From Lingula anatina (taxonomy: Eukaryota > Brachiopoda > Lingulata > Lingulida > Lingulidae), in contig NW_019775683.1 in the NCBI RefSeq assembly GCF_001039355.2, forward strand, positions 180,739 through 244,738: a DNA stretch of 64,000 nucleotides, in the 5' to 3' direction. Of the stretch, positions 10,361-23,770 are shown piece after piece. How positions within the stretch are numbered: the stretch's first letter is position 1; each line of letters opens with the position of its first letter. Both the position numbers and the translations under genes were made by a program. Below the pieces are notes generated by a model, which worked only from the letters and a program-made list of their open reading frames with translations, was not told the origin of the DNA and did no database searches.

Positions 10361-10806
10361 GTCTAGGACTGGGTTCCCATACATAGATCGATCCATCTGG
10401 ATCGACCAAACTCCCTGGGAAGTCTCACTGAATTGTTATGAAACAGCTAGGGGGTAAAGATAATTACGCCCTAACAGCTTTACTAGGCGTGACAGACATT
10501 TAAGCCGGCCAAGTTTAGAGCAATTTAGTGAGACTCCCCAGGGAGATAGATCGATCCAAATATCTGTGGGATATCTGGCCTCTAGGGGCGCATTCCCATA
10601 GATTTTAGATCGATCTATCCCCGTGGGGAGTCTCCCTAGATTACTGTCAGATAATCCGGCTTAAATGTCCGTCCCGCCTACTACAAGCTGTAAGGGGGTA
10701 ATTAACTTTCGTGCCCGCTCGGCTGACAGCTATTTAGTGTGAACCCCCAGGGAGTTAGGTCGATCTTGTTGGATCGATCTTATCTCTGGGAATGAAGTCT
10801 AGGACT
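10361..10806. mobile_element. Fold-back (MULE-like) non-autonomous element with 10-bp TSD
   Basis: The direct repeat GTCTAGGACT occurs at 10361-10370 and 10797-10806 and brackets 10371-10796. The bracketed 426 bp consist of two palindromic halves (about 10371-10571 and 10589-10796). Each has long imperfect inverted arms rich in AGATCGATC and 'ctccctgggg'/'ccccagggag' words, and ends in TTCCCA/TGGGAA. Long terminal inverted repeats plus a 9-10-bp target duplication are the hallmark of Mutator-like elements. The family name is inference; the duplication and palindromy are seen directly. A related inverted-orientation copy lies at about 41910-42375. Confidence 0.75.
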
Positions 10807-11473
10807 TCTTAATAGTGTACAACTCTCGAATCGCTGTGGTTGACTCTAACATCATGTTTGTGGTGATAATATGAGAACATTTCATGTTCTGTCAGAAACT
10901 AACGTGAATGGTTTCAGTTCAACTTCGACCTGCCATCTTATACTATAATGTCACTTTCACCAAAGCCTACTACCCTGGTAAGAAATATTCAGATAATGAG
11001 TAAAAAAGCACTATTTATAAATGTTGCAGAAAAGTGACTGCACATAGATTTTCTATTGTGTCTAGCCAGTGCGCGTGGTATGCTCTTCCACTCTGGTGGG
11101 TTTTACTTGATGTAAGAATACCACATGAGCAAAAGGTCTGCGTTTGTAATCACGAAGATGTGTATTTAAAGCAAAAAAGGGTAATATTTAATGAACCGCG
11201 AACTATTCTTATGTGTCTCTACGAAATGTCAGGGAACCCTCTGTCACGCAAAACTTGCTTTCTCCAGCTAGGTAAAGATCGACGGTTTTTACAGTTTTTT
11301 TTAATTTTCTGCTTCTTGCCCTTCATATGGTGCATTTACAGGTACACTATGTTAGGGTAGGAGAAAAGTCGAAAAATAGTTTGAAGACATAAAAAATGGT
11401 GATTTGGCGAGTAAATAAATAAAACTAAATTATTGAAATAACTATTACAAAACTGAATATACTAATCAATGGA

Positions 11474-11530
<57 letters not shown>

Positions 11531-12897
11531 TTTATTTAAAGTCTAAAATCCATATAAAATCTTCAGTAGACTATACATGGGTAAAATGAACAGAATAACA
11601 TGTAGATGAATAAACTAAGTAATAAAATAGGTAGTTAAGATATTAAAATGTGTAGTACAATGTAAATAAATAAAGACAGTTAAGAATTAAAGATATTTAA
11701 ATAGCACAGTGTAAAGAAAAGAAAACAATACTCCTGCGGTAAAGAATGTCTCTTTGACTTTTGCTACATAACCCTTGTACATAATTCTCGTAAGTGCTCT
11801 CAGTTTTTTGTGACCAACATTATTACGTTCGAGATAAAAAAAAAATTATAGACAGAGGTAAAATGGTGCTTCGTTATCTTCTCTTATCACTTCCTGTTCA
11901 AAATAGTTAGATGGGCCCTCACCCCAGGGGTCTAATTCAATTCTCAGTGGACTTGTTTGTATGGAAATTGACACCGGGAAAGCTGTTGAAATGGCATATG
12001 ATTGCAAAAGATAATCTGGAAGGACCACATAACAAAATGCGTTTTTACACAATATCTGTTATCTATAAATGATGTTAAATGTCAAACTTTCAGTAGTTGA
12101 ACTCAGGGGATCCGCCTCAAATGAACTTCCTGAATTACTGCAAAAAAAGTTCATGCAATCCAAGGATAGCATCAAAACGCAGACGAATTGTTCATTTTCT
12201 AGACAAATAATCAAAATCATATGGAGAACGCGGTTTATTACGTACAGGCCCCAACGCAGTAACGAATTCAGATTTGTTAACAATGAGCTACGTACATTGG
12301 CCATAAATGCATCATTAAGTACCGGTGCGTTTTATTTTCTACACATGGTAACTTTTTTGATTTTCAAGTTTCCATTGCGATAAATACCATGTTGATATGT
12401 AGGCTTTAATACGAAGAAGCTGTAACGGCTCATATCTGAAACTCATGGTACCAATCCTGATAAAACACTCGTTTGCCTTGTGACTTCACTTCACCACAGA
12501 TTTACAGTTCACGCCGTCTGAAATGAAAGGTTGTTATTTTGGACACCGGTACATGTGTTTGGTCATTTGTAGTTAACATTAGGTACGTGACGGTATTTTT
12601 TTTCAACATTAAGAATAAAATAAAGAAAAAACTCCGACCACACCCTGTCTACAGCCCCTGTTCTCAGCAATGCTTTTTGAAAAGTTACATTTCTTATGGA
12701 TGACAGGTGTGGTAGATTGATTTTCATCACAATTTGCACAAATCTGAAAATTGTAAATTTTGGGTGCTTTTGACAAGGAGAGGTTATTGCGATTTTTTTT
12801 TTCAATTTTGGAGAAAAATGAAAGGTTGTTATTTTGGATATTTATAGTGACCGTCTGCAAGCAACTAATCCCCGACCTCTTTCTCACATGAACCTAG

Positions 12898-12928
<31 letters not shown>

Positions 12929-14818
12929 TTACTTCGGCAATAGAGTCATTCCAATTTTTTAGTTTTTAATTAATTGATTGCCAAACGATGTGAGCTTAAA
13001 CATTTAATTGTTGTGGTCCCACCCCTGCTATCTATCAGAGCTTCGATTGAGCTTAGAAGCCTCTCTGCGGCAGTCATGAACCGACAGTGAATTCAACCAC
13101 AGCACGGGTTCTTACTGATAACCGCTGGGGTAAAACGACTTCCATGACGATCACAGCATTGCTTAAATAAGAAACGGTTTTGGGTAGATTATACAACCAA
13201 TGTACCTTGATGATAAATGTAAAAATGGTGAAAAATTCCAACCAAATTTATTCAATGCTATATAAAGGTCTCAATTGTATGCCTCGAAAAGCTAATGATT
13301 CCAAATTGCTGGTATTTTACAAAGAGCCGATTCCGTTGAGAATCTCTGCGGGGGAGGGGGGGGGTTACGAGACAGGACTGGGTACAGTCAATAACAAGTA
13401 CTCTTAATGCGAATCTTGGCATCGTAGCCTTCCTGTAAAACAGTGATGAATCACTTAAGCACTTGTGGTGAAACTTTATTCCGTGGAGGTTTCACCAAAG
13501 TGGCTGAGTGGTATTGGACAGGCATAACAAGCGGCCAGGGATGCACTGTTAAGAGAAATTGAGTCACGTGGACCGTTTCAAAAATAATTGCTATAAAGAT
13601 AAACTGTTTGGAATATATACAAAAAATCCTGAAATCTTCAACTTCTCACTTTATCTAACCTCTTCTACAAAGCCTTTCATTACTGCAAAAACATCAATCC
13701 AAATTGAAATAAAAATTGTAGCTGATTATATCGATGGGTATGTTAGGAGTGCGACACTTTTGAGCTGCAAGTCATTTCAACCTAATTAATGTGTCATATG
13801 TTTTCAAAATATGCTTCTTGAAGTTTTTTGTCTTAAGATTTATATGTATCGTTCTGTGTACCAGGTTATAATCATTATGAATGTTTTGAACAAACAAACT
13901 GAACAAATTCAAGTCAGGTAAATATGTGTCAGACTGTAACACCATATGAAACCAATTGCAGCCCTACTTTGTTCTACATGTGCATGTGATAATGGAATTA
14001 ACTCCATCTGATTGGATTCAACAAGCACAATATCTATGTTCTATATTTAAAATTTCAACAACACAACTTACCAAACTGTAGCTTGAGCTTTTTTATCTTT
14101 GTCAGGAGTGTCAATGTAACAAAGGAAAAAGTTTAAGCCAGTTCTATTTTTTTGAAAGGGAGGCAATGGAACCAAACACTACGATACAATATGTAATTTT
14201 GTTAAAATTGATATTTTTTGATAAAGTTCAAAGCATGGAATACATCAAAAGACGCCTCATGTATTATTGTAAAGATAATCTTTAATAATAATGAATATAA
14301 AATGTGCGCTATAATTAGTTCTTATGCAAGGCGTATTTATTACCTTAATTGATATTTTGTAGATAGATATTTTTGTAGATATTTTGAGGTTAAAAAACGC
14401 CAAACATCGTCTTGTGACCTGGTTCTCATATCGAGGCGCGACGTTTTGTCCGTGTGCTCGTACGACGCACTCCCACCGTGCTTTCGACTTTGCTCTGTGG
14501 GTGTGCTCCGTACTCAACACGCAAAGGGCACTTGCTCCTTCATTAAGCTTGGAATTTATTCGTAGAATCTTTTGGACATGTCCAATATCCTTCGTACCTG
14601 CTTACGGGCTGTCTGCAAACTCAAAATTCCATAAGAAGGACTTGCGTGGCACGTGAGATTCTTTGCAAAATTTGGACGCAAACAGCCCGTAGGAGCTCGT
14701 GCGACCGGTTGTGACTGAGGCTTTACATATACAAAGGCATTTAAAACCAAGTGTTCAATTTCTCTATTAGCAAATATCAAATATCCTTGTACTTCTACGA
14801 TATTGAATAGATTTCTAT
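10807..14818. other. Gene-free stretch
   Basis: I see no supportable gene. The region holds a long AAT microsatellite at about 11475-11530, a (CA)n at about 12899-12924, short poly-T runs and scattered chance frames of about 75-108 codons with no domain or splice context (for example 11034-11360). A tRNA-Ser A-box-like 'gtggctgagtggt' at about 13500 has no matching B box. Confidence 0.55.
11475..11530. repeat. (AAT)n microsatellite
   Basis: About 56 bases of pure AAT/ATA trinucleotide repeat. Confidence 0.95.
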
Positions 14819-15087
14819 GGTCGCATTCAGAACAGATGTTTCGCGGACTAACTGATCCGCGGATTCAATATGACCGGCCCACTTAAAAGCTATGCTGCCT
14901 AATCCCCTTTCCGCCTCCATACGCGCCATCCCTGCAGGGGCCTAACAATTAAACTTGGAAGCCGAGATTTAATCCGTGTGGAGACGAGAACACCATTACT
15001 GTTTAGTAGGTATTTCTTTTTAAGGGGGTCGGCCATATTTAGTCTGCGGGTCAATTTGTCCGTGGATCAGCTGTTCTGGATGCGGTC
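14819..15087. repeat. GGCCGCATT-family MITE, full-length diverged copy
   Basis: The left end 'ggtcgcattcagaacag' and the right end 'ctgttctggatgcggtc' are inverted repeats of 17 bases with three mismatches. Sub-terminal 'ggactaactgatccgcgga' and 'gtccgtggatcag' are also inverted. The words 'tatgaccggcccactt' and 'ggtcggccatattt' match the copy at 56545-56714. Length is about 269 bp and no coding capacity is visible. Confidence 0.7.
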
Positions 15088-16978
15088 TGAGTTTGACTTT
15101 TTATTCACATCTCCTTATTCTCAAAATGAAATTCAATCCAACAAATTCCGACAGGAATGGCGGCTTGACTTCTGAATGAAAATAACTATAATATTTGAAA
15201 TGGGTCGGGATGCTATCCAACAACGGTCTAAGACGTTCATTAACATGCAAATTCCGTGTGAATTGTTGGCATGGTCCCTTTGTGCCTCGCCAAGAATTAT
15301 CCCAAGACAGATTGAAATGTAAAGGCATTTTGTACGCAATTGATTTTACAATGGACAAAGCGACTGGCGAGACCATCGTCTGCACAGTTTTAGGTCAGGT
15401 CATTGATTTGGAAAGTTTTTTTAGGCACATTGGGGTCTCAAGCTTGTAAAATAATACAGTTCCTAAGTTAAATACTCCAATAATGCTTGCATAATTTATG
15501 ACAAAAGTTATATTTGATTCATATTTTGGATGCCACGTGGGACAAAAGGAGTGAAGCGCTCTGAGCAAAGTAGTGTGACTCAAAATGATTATGGTTCGTT
15601 TTTGAAATGAAATTGCTTGGAACTGATACTGCAACTGTACATGTCCATCTTATCCTGTTAGATCAATCAAAACCGTGGAAATCACATAAAACAGATAATG
15701 CAATCTTAACCATAAAATGAATTCTTGTGTATTTTTCTATCACCGATACGCAGTTTAACGTCCATTTATGTTAGCCATGCAATGACAGTTCGGGGGTTCG
15801 GGCGTACGGAGGGGAGGGAGGGGCCGGGGAACAAAGGGGCTCCGGCTCCCCTTCTGTCTCTTCAGTATCCCTTTGTCCCCCACTGCTTTTTTCTCTTCCT
15901 TCAGACCCCACCCCCAAAATAATAAATAAGTAAAAAGAATAACGCACAAAAAAAAGCGGTAGACTAGCGTTTTTTTGTGATTTAGGCTACGAAGTCTAGC
16001 AAACTTTTTTTGACATTCCTTGTATCAATCCCCCCCATCCCCTATCCCGTTTCCAAAAAAACGGGATCCCTGAATGACTTGCACTTATATGAAACTCCGT
16101 CTGGAGCGGTCGTTTACCTGGGACTGTCATGATGTTTCTTTACATCTAAATAATGTCCCATCTGTCTTATTCAACCTCATTCGTTCTTGGAAGCAACGGT
16201 ATCTGATTTGATTCCTTTCAAGAGGAATAATTCTGATGAATTTAGATTAATTGATCTGCTTTGTAGCGTCTACTTAATTAGGCCTTCTCGCATCCTTAGA
16301 TAACATAAACAATGCATCACAACTGCTTGTTCAATAACTTATCAACCTTGTTCCCAGACAACGCATTCTTTTTTACAGGAGCTAGCACTAGAACTTGGAA
16401 CACGTGAGACTCCCATGAAAGAATGATCTTTCAATGCACTGAGGCTAACACCGTACATGTAGAGTGTGAGACAGTTTTCTCAGCCATGTAGCTTTGGCTA
16501 AACAGTAAGTCATTTTGAATAAAGACCATAGACAATATCAATAAGGTAATTTTAAACACATAGTACCTTACATACTATGGTCTTGTAGAGAAAGAACAGA
16601 TACGGCCCTTACCAGAAGATGACCGGGTAAAATTTGATCCTATGGTGATTTTGGCAATGGTGGCAAGTTGAGAAGATCAAAGGTAAAGGGTCGGCCAATA
16701 TACATGTATATGTAACATGAACACGTTTTTATATGTATATCCGATATATCTGTTTAACACGTTTTTATAAGTTTTTATATGTATTTCTGGTACGTTACAT
16801 GATGATAGCCCGCTCATTCACCCCAAAAAGTGGGTTACTATCATTATTATCTAACAGGGGACATTTTTGTAAAGTTAAGATTAATGTGATATGTTCCCTT
16901 TGAATGCGATTGTCAATGTTTATTAGTCTTCATTATAGCTATCAACCAATCAATCAATTAAATAACCAAACTAGAAAA
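15088..16978. other. Gene-free stretch
   Basis: No gene is supportable. A C/G-rich low-complexity patch lies at about 15795-15915, and the overlapping frames there on both strands are compositional artefacts. Local near-duplications of 'aacacgtttttat' lie at about 16720-16780. Confidence 0.5.
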
Positions 16979-17243
16979 GCACTCGAAGAGCGCAGACCTC
17001 CGCCAAGGCAGCAAAGTCTTCATCCAATGCCGTTTCACCCCTAAATTTTCGATATTTTTGATTATTGATTATTGATTGATCATTGATCCGGACCACCACC
17101 AAAAACTAATCATCTGTTCCTTGGCCCACTTCTGACAGTTCCTGAAAATTTCACCAAAATCGGTCCATAGCTTTTTGAGCTATGTTGATGACAGACAAAC
17201 AAACAAACAGGGAAGGAAAACACAACCTCCTTGGCGGAGGTAA
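16979..17243. repeat. Dispersed repeat with CCTCCGCCAAGG inverted ends
   Basis: A perfect 12-bp inverted repeat, CCTCCGCCAAGG at 16997-17008 and CCTTGGCGGAGG at 17229-17240, encloses about 220 bases. These include the words 'atccggaccaccacc', 'cctgaaaatttcaccaaaatc' and an (ACAA)n-like tail 'gacaaacaaacaaacag'. From memory this is a widespread animal repeat found near LINE 3' ends or as short copies in many marine taxa. I cannot assign it to a named family without a library search. Confidence 0.7.
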
Positions 17244-18020
17244 CTATTGTGGTGGGTTAGGCTATCCCTCCATCTTGTTCTACGTTTTCCTCTTGGTATT
17301 CCTGTCGCATTTTTATTACAAATGATCAAATTGTACTAGCGTCGATTAAACAATTAAATAAATAAATAAATAAAACCATTTCTTGCCAAAGGCATTCTGA
17401 AAGGACAGCTGCCATATTGTAACCTGAGAAGGCTTTCTGTTTGAGTTAGTTAGTTTTCACCTATTACCGACCTCTTCTCAGAACCTTAGGGCTCGAAACC
17501 AATCTCACAGGATTTGTCGTCAAAACACATAGATTGCATGATCACTCAACACATGAACTTTCTTTTGTTTGTCTTTCAAAGAATCCAGATATAATCATTG
17601 GACAGAATGGCGTGTACTCGGGATTTCAAAGGAGCCGTCGAGTAAGGAAATCTGTTTGATTGATCTTTTGGTTTATCTTGGGACACGGATTATTTCAATG
17701 TCTTTTGCGGAATTGAAAGTGTCGTTTTTTCTTTTGTGAAAAACTTTCACGATTTGATTATCCTGTGATGAATTGTTTTGATCATTTTGCCGTCCCTAAC
17801 CTGTAAAATATAGTATCATTGACGTATCAAGTCTTAGTATTTAAACCTTAAACGATTTCACCCGATGGCCTTGAAAAGTGAGAGAACAATGAACTGTCAG
17901 CACGCAAATGAATCGCATAACTTAATATTGATTGTTTTGGCCTTTTAACCACTTAAAGCTAAGGCAGTCTAAGCAGAACTGAAAGGATACTGACAATAAA
18001 TAACTAGATAAATTATACAT

Positions 18021-18111
18021 CAGGGGCGGATCCAGGATTATTTGAAGGAAAGGGGTACGCGGATGTGAAGCCGACCCCACTCCTCCTTGGCGTGGGGTTC
18101 GGGGCCCGCTG
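18021..18111 (-). repeat. hAT-like MITE fragment, copy D
   Basis: It starts with CAGGGGCGGATCCAGG and, on the - strand, matches the right part of copy C (the blocks 'ccgaaccccacgccaag' and 'gggtcggcttc'). It stops abruptly at about 18111, where mariner-like sequence begins. Confidence 0.7.
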
Positions 18112-18676
18112 AACGGACTGGGTGGTTTTTGTTTAGTTACAACAGCATATCCCTAAAGACAGCATATCCCTAAAGATTTCAATACATTGGGTGTGGCCTC
18201 TGTGTAGGTACATCAGTCTGGGCATTTCTCTGTAAAACTGTGCGGACCGTTTCGTTTGGCGCGATTATCTGTCTGGCAATGTCTGTCTTTTTCGTGCCAC
18301 TCTGCCACAGATTAACACATTTGTTAAGCAATGCATAGCTTATTTTACACACTGCAAAGCCAACCACTTGCATGCAAAATTTCAAATTCTTCTATGGAGT
18401 AGTTGCCGAAATATTGATACTTTTTTGACAGAACCTTGCTATGCCAAAGCCAAGCTTTGACCTGCCCAAAGGAGCACTGCCCAATTAAATCACTGCATAT
18501 TACATAATGCAACAGCGCAACAAACCTGGTATTCAGTTAATTTAAAACGACACAACTGACTACACACTTCTTCATTCACATATCTTATATGAGATCGGAG
18601 TTTTTTGAAAAAATAACGCATTTCTACCTAGGCATACCTTCGAAACTGAAATATTCCATATTAAATGTCAAGTCTG
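18112..18676 (-). mobile_element. Truncated Tc1/mariner-like element, second copy
   Basis: This matches 9363-9939 of the full element and ends in the same terminal repeat at 18649-18676, followed by TA. The other end is missing and is replaced by MITE copy D. A 17-base word, 'acagcatatccctaaag', is duplicated in tandem at about 18144-18177, which is not seen in the longer copy. It carries the N-terminal part of the transposase (next entry). Confidence 0.85.
18179..18385 (-). pseudogene. Mariner transposase N-terminal fragment
   Basis: This 68-codon frame on the - strand includes VNLWQSGTKKTDIARQ followed by NETVRTVLQRN. It is a helix-turn-helix DNA-binding motif of the type that recognises terminal repeats in Tc1/mariner transposases. 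The rest of the protein, including the whole catalytic domain, is absent because the element is truncated. This copy's reading frame is better preserved than the corresponding part at 9620-9440, which has an internal stop. Confidence 0.8.
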
Positions 18677-18678
18677 TA

Positions 18679-21600
18679 TTTTACTTTTAAGTATAGAGGT
18701 AGTTCCTATAGATGACCCTTATGCTGTGACGCAAATAATTTTCTCTCTGCACTTTAATATTACCCACAGTTCGAATCCCAAACCAAATTAGGGTATCAGC
18801 TGCATGTACTTTAGTACAGCGCGAGCGGAAAATGTGCAGAATCTCTCACACGAGGCTTTGAGTTAATTTGCTTTTCTTGATGTATTGCAGTCATTACGAC
18901 TGTTCTTTGTACTTAAAAGTGCATCTGATGTCTTCAAATGAAGTGTTTTATAATATTGCTAGCACTGTAATATACCCTGTTATGAAAAGAAATGCAAATG
19001 CAAATGAATCAATACGTCATTTTTATAGTCATTAGATAATTGTACCACAAGGAACTGTGGTGATCGAGTAATAATATGTTAGTACTAAGATCCCCTCGGT
19101 TTCAAATCATGTTTCACGATATTTGCTTGATTAATCGTATTTTTTATTTGTTTTTTGCATTGTACTAGGATTGTTATAATGACAATCAATTAATACAGGG
19201 GAAGCACAACTGTTTGTAATGTCGTTAAATCATCAGTCTTATATCACCATTAGTTATATTGCTTAAAATGATAGAAACTTTCAAAAGAATAAGGCATCTA
19301 TGATTCCAATAAGTTCAAATCAAAATGAAATGTCAATTACAAACAGCTTATTAGTGTGTAATGAGAATATCGTCCTCTGACATGAAGTTACAGTATAAAT
19401 ATATTTTAAGTTACGGTACATGTGTACCTTCTGGTGGCCATTTATAAATTTGGCAAATTATTGGTATTTTATGTTTAAGAAAACAATGGTAAGAGAAGAA
19501 TAGCATTACACTTGGACTTATGTCCTCTTTGGTAATTTGAAAACTATATATATCGGTCAGTGCCACAGATAGCTTTATAAAAGATTTTGTTGGCAACTTT
19601 TGCAGAGAACTTTGGAATAAAAAGTATGTCTCTAACTTCTAAAATGTCCCTTCATTTTAGCAAGAAGTTAGATGGGACGACATTGAGATCATGCAGACAG
19701 ACAGGCAAACTGGCAGCTGGGCACTTGTCGGCTCTGTCTAATTGGGTTTGAATCTCGCTTTGTCAAGTTTCGATTTGGGTTTTTGCTTGGGCTGGTTACC
19801 AGTGTTTCTGCATTTGAACTCGGATGTTCAAACACACACGAATGTCCACGCACACATACAAGGACACGCACACACGTCATTCATATTCACACACACACAT
19901 ACACAGACACGCGCATATGCACAAACACCTATTCATACCTAAGCACGCACACACACACACACTCATGGCGATAACTTCATACTTGACCCAGACAAAGAAC
20001 TTAAGTCATGACCTACTAGAATGTACTTTCACTGAACTTGTTTAATAAAGCATTCACTGTACATGACATACTGTAAAGTATACGATGATTGCCTTTATGG
20101 GGTAGATCATCTGTAAACAAAGCCAGCCTTGGAAATCCATCCCCAATCGCGGTCAACGGCGCACGTCAAATGTTTCCCAATAAAGTGACCTTTTGATGCT
20201 AAATGATCTGTTATAAGTGAGATTTGACAATATGTGAAAAGAGTCTATAGGTTTGTGTGGTGTTTTATGAGAACTTAAGTGGCATTTGACTCCGATCTGT
20301 GTATAATTAGTGGCATTTTGGGAAACATTGCCTGGAACCAGGACTTCCCTGGATACAATATGGCTAGCATGCCTATCTTTTAGATTTACTTTTGTCACAA
20401 ACCTCAGCTAGGAAAGTGCATTTTGATTACTTATATAAAGGTTAATGCAAAAAAAAAAAGAAAGAAAACAGTGCACTGATATTCCCATGTATTAGATCTA
20501 TCATACTCGTGCTCATTCAACCAGGTGCAACGTTCCAGGGAGACCTGATAATAATGAATTAAACCATGTCTCTATGCCATATCCCAACAGCAGGAATGAA
20601 CAGGTTATGGTGTGTGTATATACTTTTTCACAATGGAAAAACGACATTAGACCTCGTGTGTGCAGAGATGCGAAAAATTCAGTGTAATTTTAGTATTATG
20701 TTAGAAGCCCATGTGGCCGCGATGTCTTGTTTTGTAACGTAGTGTTCTGTATCATGTCTGTCACGGTGTGAAGTCGACTGTGTATAGCCACTGTATGTCC
20801 GCTGTTGTTGTTCTAGCTCGGGTTATCACAGATGTTAAGAAAACATGAAAGCATCGTTCTATTATCTCCGGCTACCGTGGCTTCTGACGCGCATAAGGCA
20901 ATGTAGCAGGCTAGACTATGTGTGTGTGGGGGGGTGGGCACAATGTTTCAATTCCCCCCTCTACCTGTATCCCCCCACCCCCCCAGAAAAAGATAATAAT
21001 AATGAATTTATAAGCAACCATAAGAGCAAAAGCTAAACAGATTTTTCATCTCTGATATTAAGTAACAATTGAATGATCTTCACCTGCATTTTTATAATTG
21101 CCTCGTTCTGCCAATACATGTACATTCACGAGTGCTGTTGGAATACGCCTTTCACAAAATGGCGAATCCGTCAATGCCACTCCAACGCCAACGACTGTTC
21201 GTTAAAAGCTAAAGCGATGTTTCATTTCTGGTGGAGTCTGTATATGTAGAATATTTCTAATCAGTAAGGACGCAGTTCAGCATTTGACAGAATGGTTAAT
21301 GGTGTCCTGTCTGCTACTGCTAGTACTGTAGTGATGTTACTGGAAAACACAGCTTGGAACGAAATCTTCTTGCAAAAAGCAATCAGAACAAACATGCTTT
21401 AAAACCAGAGGTGTTTTTTCACAAACTGGAATTGTGATTTTAATATATGGTACACATTTATATATGTATATACGTATATATTTCCTGTATAAGTTTTCTT
21501 TTTGGATAAAAGGGAATTAAATGTCACAATCCCCTCTCAGACCCCAAGTCCACCATACATGCGCCTGTATAATACCCCACCTTGGGTCAGTGTCACTAAA

Positions 21601-23467
21601 TTAAAGTTTATTGTCTAAGCTTAGATTGCAAAAACAATATAACCGGCAAAGCTTAATACTGTATATACTCGACACTGGTATAAAAGCCTTTTACAGATTG
21701 GCCCGCGATAGATGAAGTTGGCATATCTCAATGGGATATTGCCACCACTGAGAGTGAAAAAAAGCTGTCAAGACAAACATAATTTGCTGTATGGGCTTGG
21801 TTGTAAAGATCGAAAAGCAGACAAGTGTCCTTTTAGATTCTTTGAGAAGCGCTACGAAGTCGACTTTAATTCAGAACAGTGCCTGGTAGGGTCGAGTTTC
21901 AACTCTATAGTCAGGAGGTATGTATATGATAAAAAATTGATGCGACATACAGCTCTTAAGCGCCTTTTGTGGCATTGAAGGCATCTGGACATCAAACCAA
22001 ATGCCACAAAAAGTGTTCATCACATATACATTCGTTTAAGTGAGAGATGTGTGACCCATTTGAGATTTTTATATACTGGTGACGCTCTCTTGAGAACTAC
22101 TTCAACTTTGATAATAATGGTAGTAAGTTTGTGATCTGACTTAATTCCCAATGTACTCAACAGTTGCAGCTGTAATATCTACTGTTCTTGCATTATCACC
22201 GTGCCATAAGCAAGAGCAGACAAGATAAGTTGGAAGCGGTGAACCACTAAACTGACATTCAATCTGATCTGAATATCAATGATTCTTTTTCGCAAAAAAT
22301 GCCCTTTAGATAAAGCATTGTTACGTGTTGCGTTAACACTCATCTTTATTAGACATGGTGGGTGACAGTCCCCATATGGGGTAAAAAAAAACGTACAAGT
22401 TGTAACGAGTGTGTAGAATATCTCACGGATGTTAATTTCCATCGCGGGAAAAGACATTAATTTCTCAATAGTCAACCGCAGTGCATGTCTTACGGAAATT
22501 TTTTAAACAAGGATTTAACCTTTACAAATCCTTGCGATGAGGCAGTACCGGTATGTTTTGAGAGCTCTTACACATACCAGGTAAATGTGCTGTAGGAAAA
22601 ATTAAGGAGAATTCACTCCATTTCGCAGTCTCCTCAATTTTGCTTGTTTAAGTGCTGTTTAAGTGAAAGCAATGACTCACCTGCGGACACTTAGTGACTG
22701 TTATGTAATTGGCAACATTTATGTAATCTCCAACCTATTTATTGGACAATCTCGCAAAATATATCGTCGGAGCTGTATCTCAATAATTATCGATGCAATT
22801 ATTTTTGCAAGAGTTTATATTAATGTAATGTCATCTTATTTTAACTAGCGTTTTCGTACGGTAGAATGCTGACATACTGTACATAAAAACGTTTGAATAA
22901 ATGCTGGCACATAATAACAATTGTAACAACTATAACAAACATATTTGGAAAAGTTGACTTCAAAAGCTACAAATGCTCTCCCTGACAATTTATAACTGTA
23001 AGCATGATTTTAGACATAGGTTCGCTCAAATGTAATATTATACTACACTAATACTAATATATATATGCGTAGACATTAATTTAAAGTATCAAACAGTCAA
23101 TTTGAGTAGATGTAACTATGGACATTAATTATTGTCACTGGTGCCGCCCCAATGTTTCAACGTCTATTCAATATGCTGTAAAAACATTTAAAACATTCGA
23201 AGTACAAATATATTCAGGAAGAGGGATTTAAGCACGGATTAGGCTACGTGATGTTTTCGTTTGTACAGCATTGCAGGATAATCCGGTGAGAAGATCAAAT
23301 GCACAGTACCTCATCTTTGAGGTCACATTGTCAAGATTTGTACTCTAAGGAGTGACAAACCAACCGAACCTTTACCCATGCAGTGGCAATAACTGAAGTG
23401 GTTTCCAGTGACAGATAAGATTATTGTTCGGAATTACACAAACAAAGCAGCACGCCCTTTCTCTCTG

Positions 23468-23498
<31 letters not shown>

Positions 23499-23770
23499 AT
23501 GTTTTATATCAAACATTTACTCTATAACCATGACATGAAACACGCAACGGTAAAACCTACAAATCAACCAAATTGAGAAATCTTAACACAAGGAACTCGG
23601 GTATAACCCGAATTTATAAAACATCGCTGTATTCTACAAAATTGAGTCTCTTTCAGTGAAACATGCGATGATTAAAAATAATAAAATCGGTCTGATCAGA
23701 TCAAAACACGATAAATCAGATTATAAAATGTTTATTTGTCAACTAGTAAATGTATAAATGGTTGGGTACT
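18679..23770. other. Gene-free stretch
   Basis: No gene is supportable. Contents include an imperfect CA-rich tract at about 19820-19965, a poly-A run at about 20449-20460, G-rich and C-rich patches at about 20926-20986, alternating TA/GTATA words at about 21450-21482, and a short CT/CA tract at about 23462-23498. The 88-codon frame at 21712-21978 (+) has fairly normal amino-acid composition but no recognisable domain or clear splice context. Confidence 0.5.

Noticed and set aside
13494-13560. tRNA-Ser-like A box 'gtggctgagtggt'
   Set aside because: No B box at the required distance and no cloverleaf pairing.
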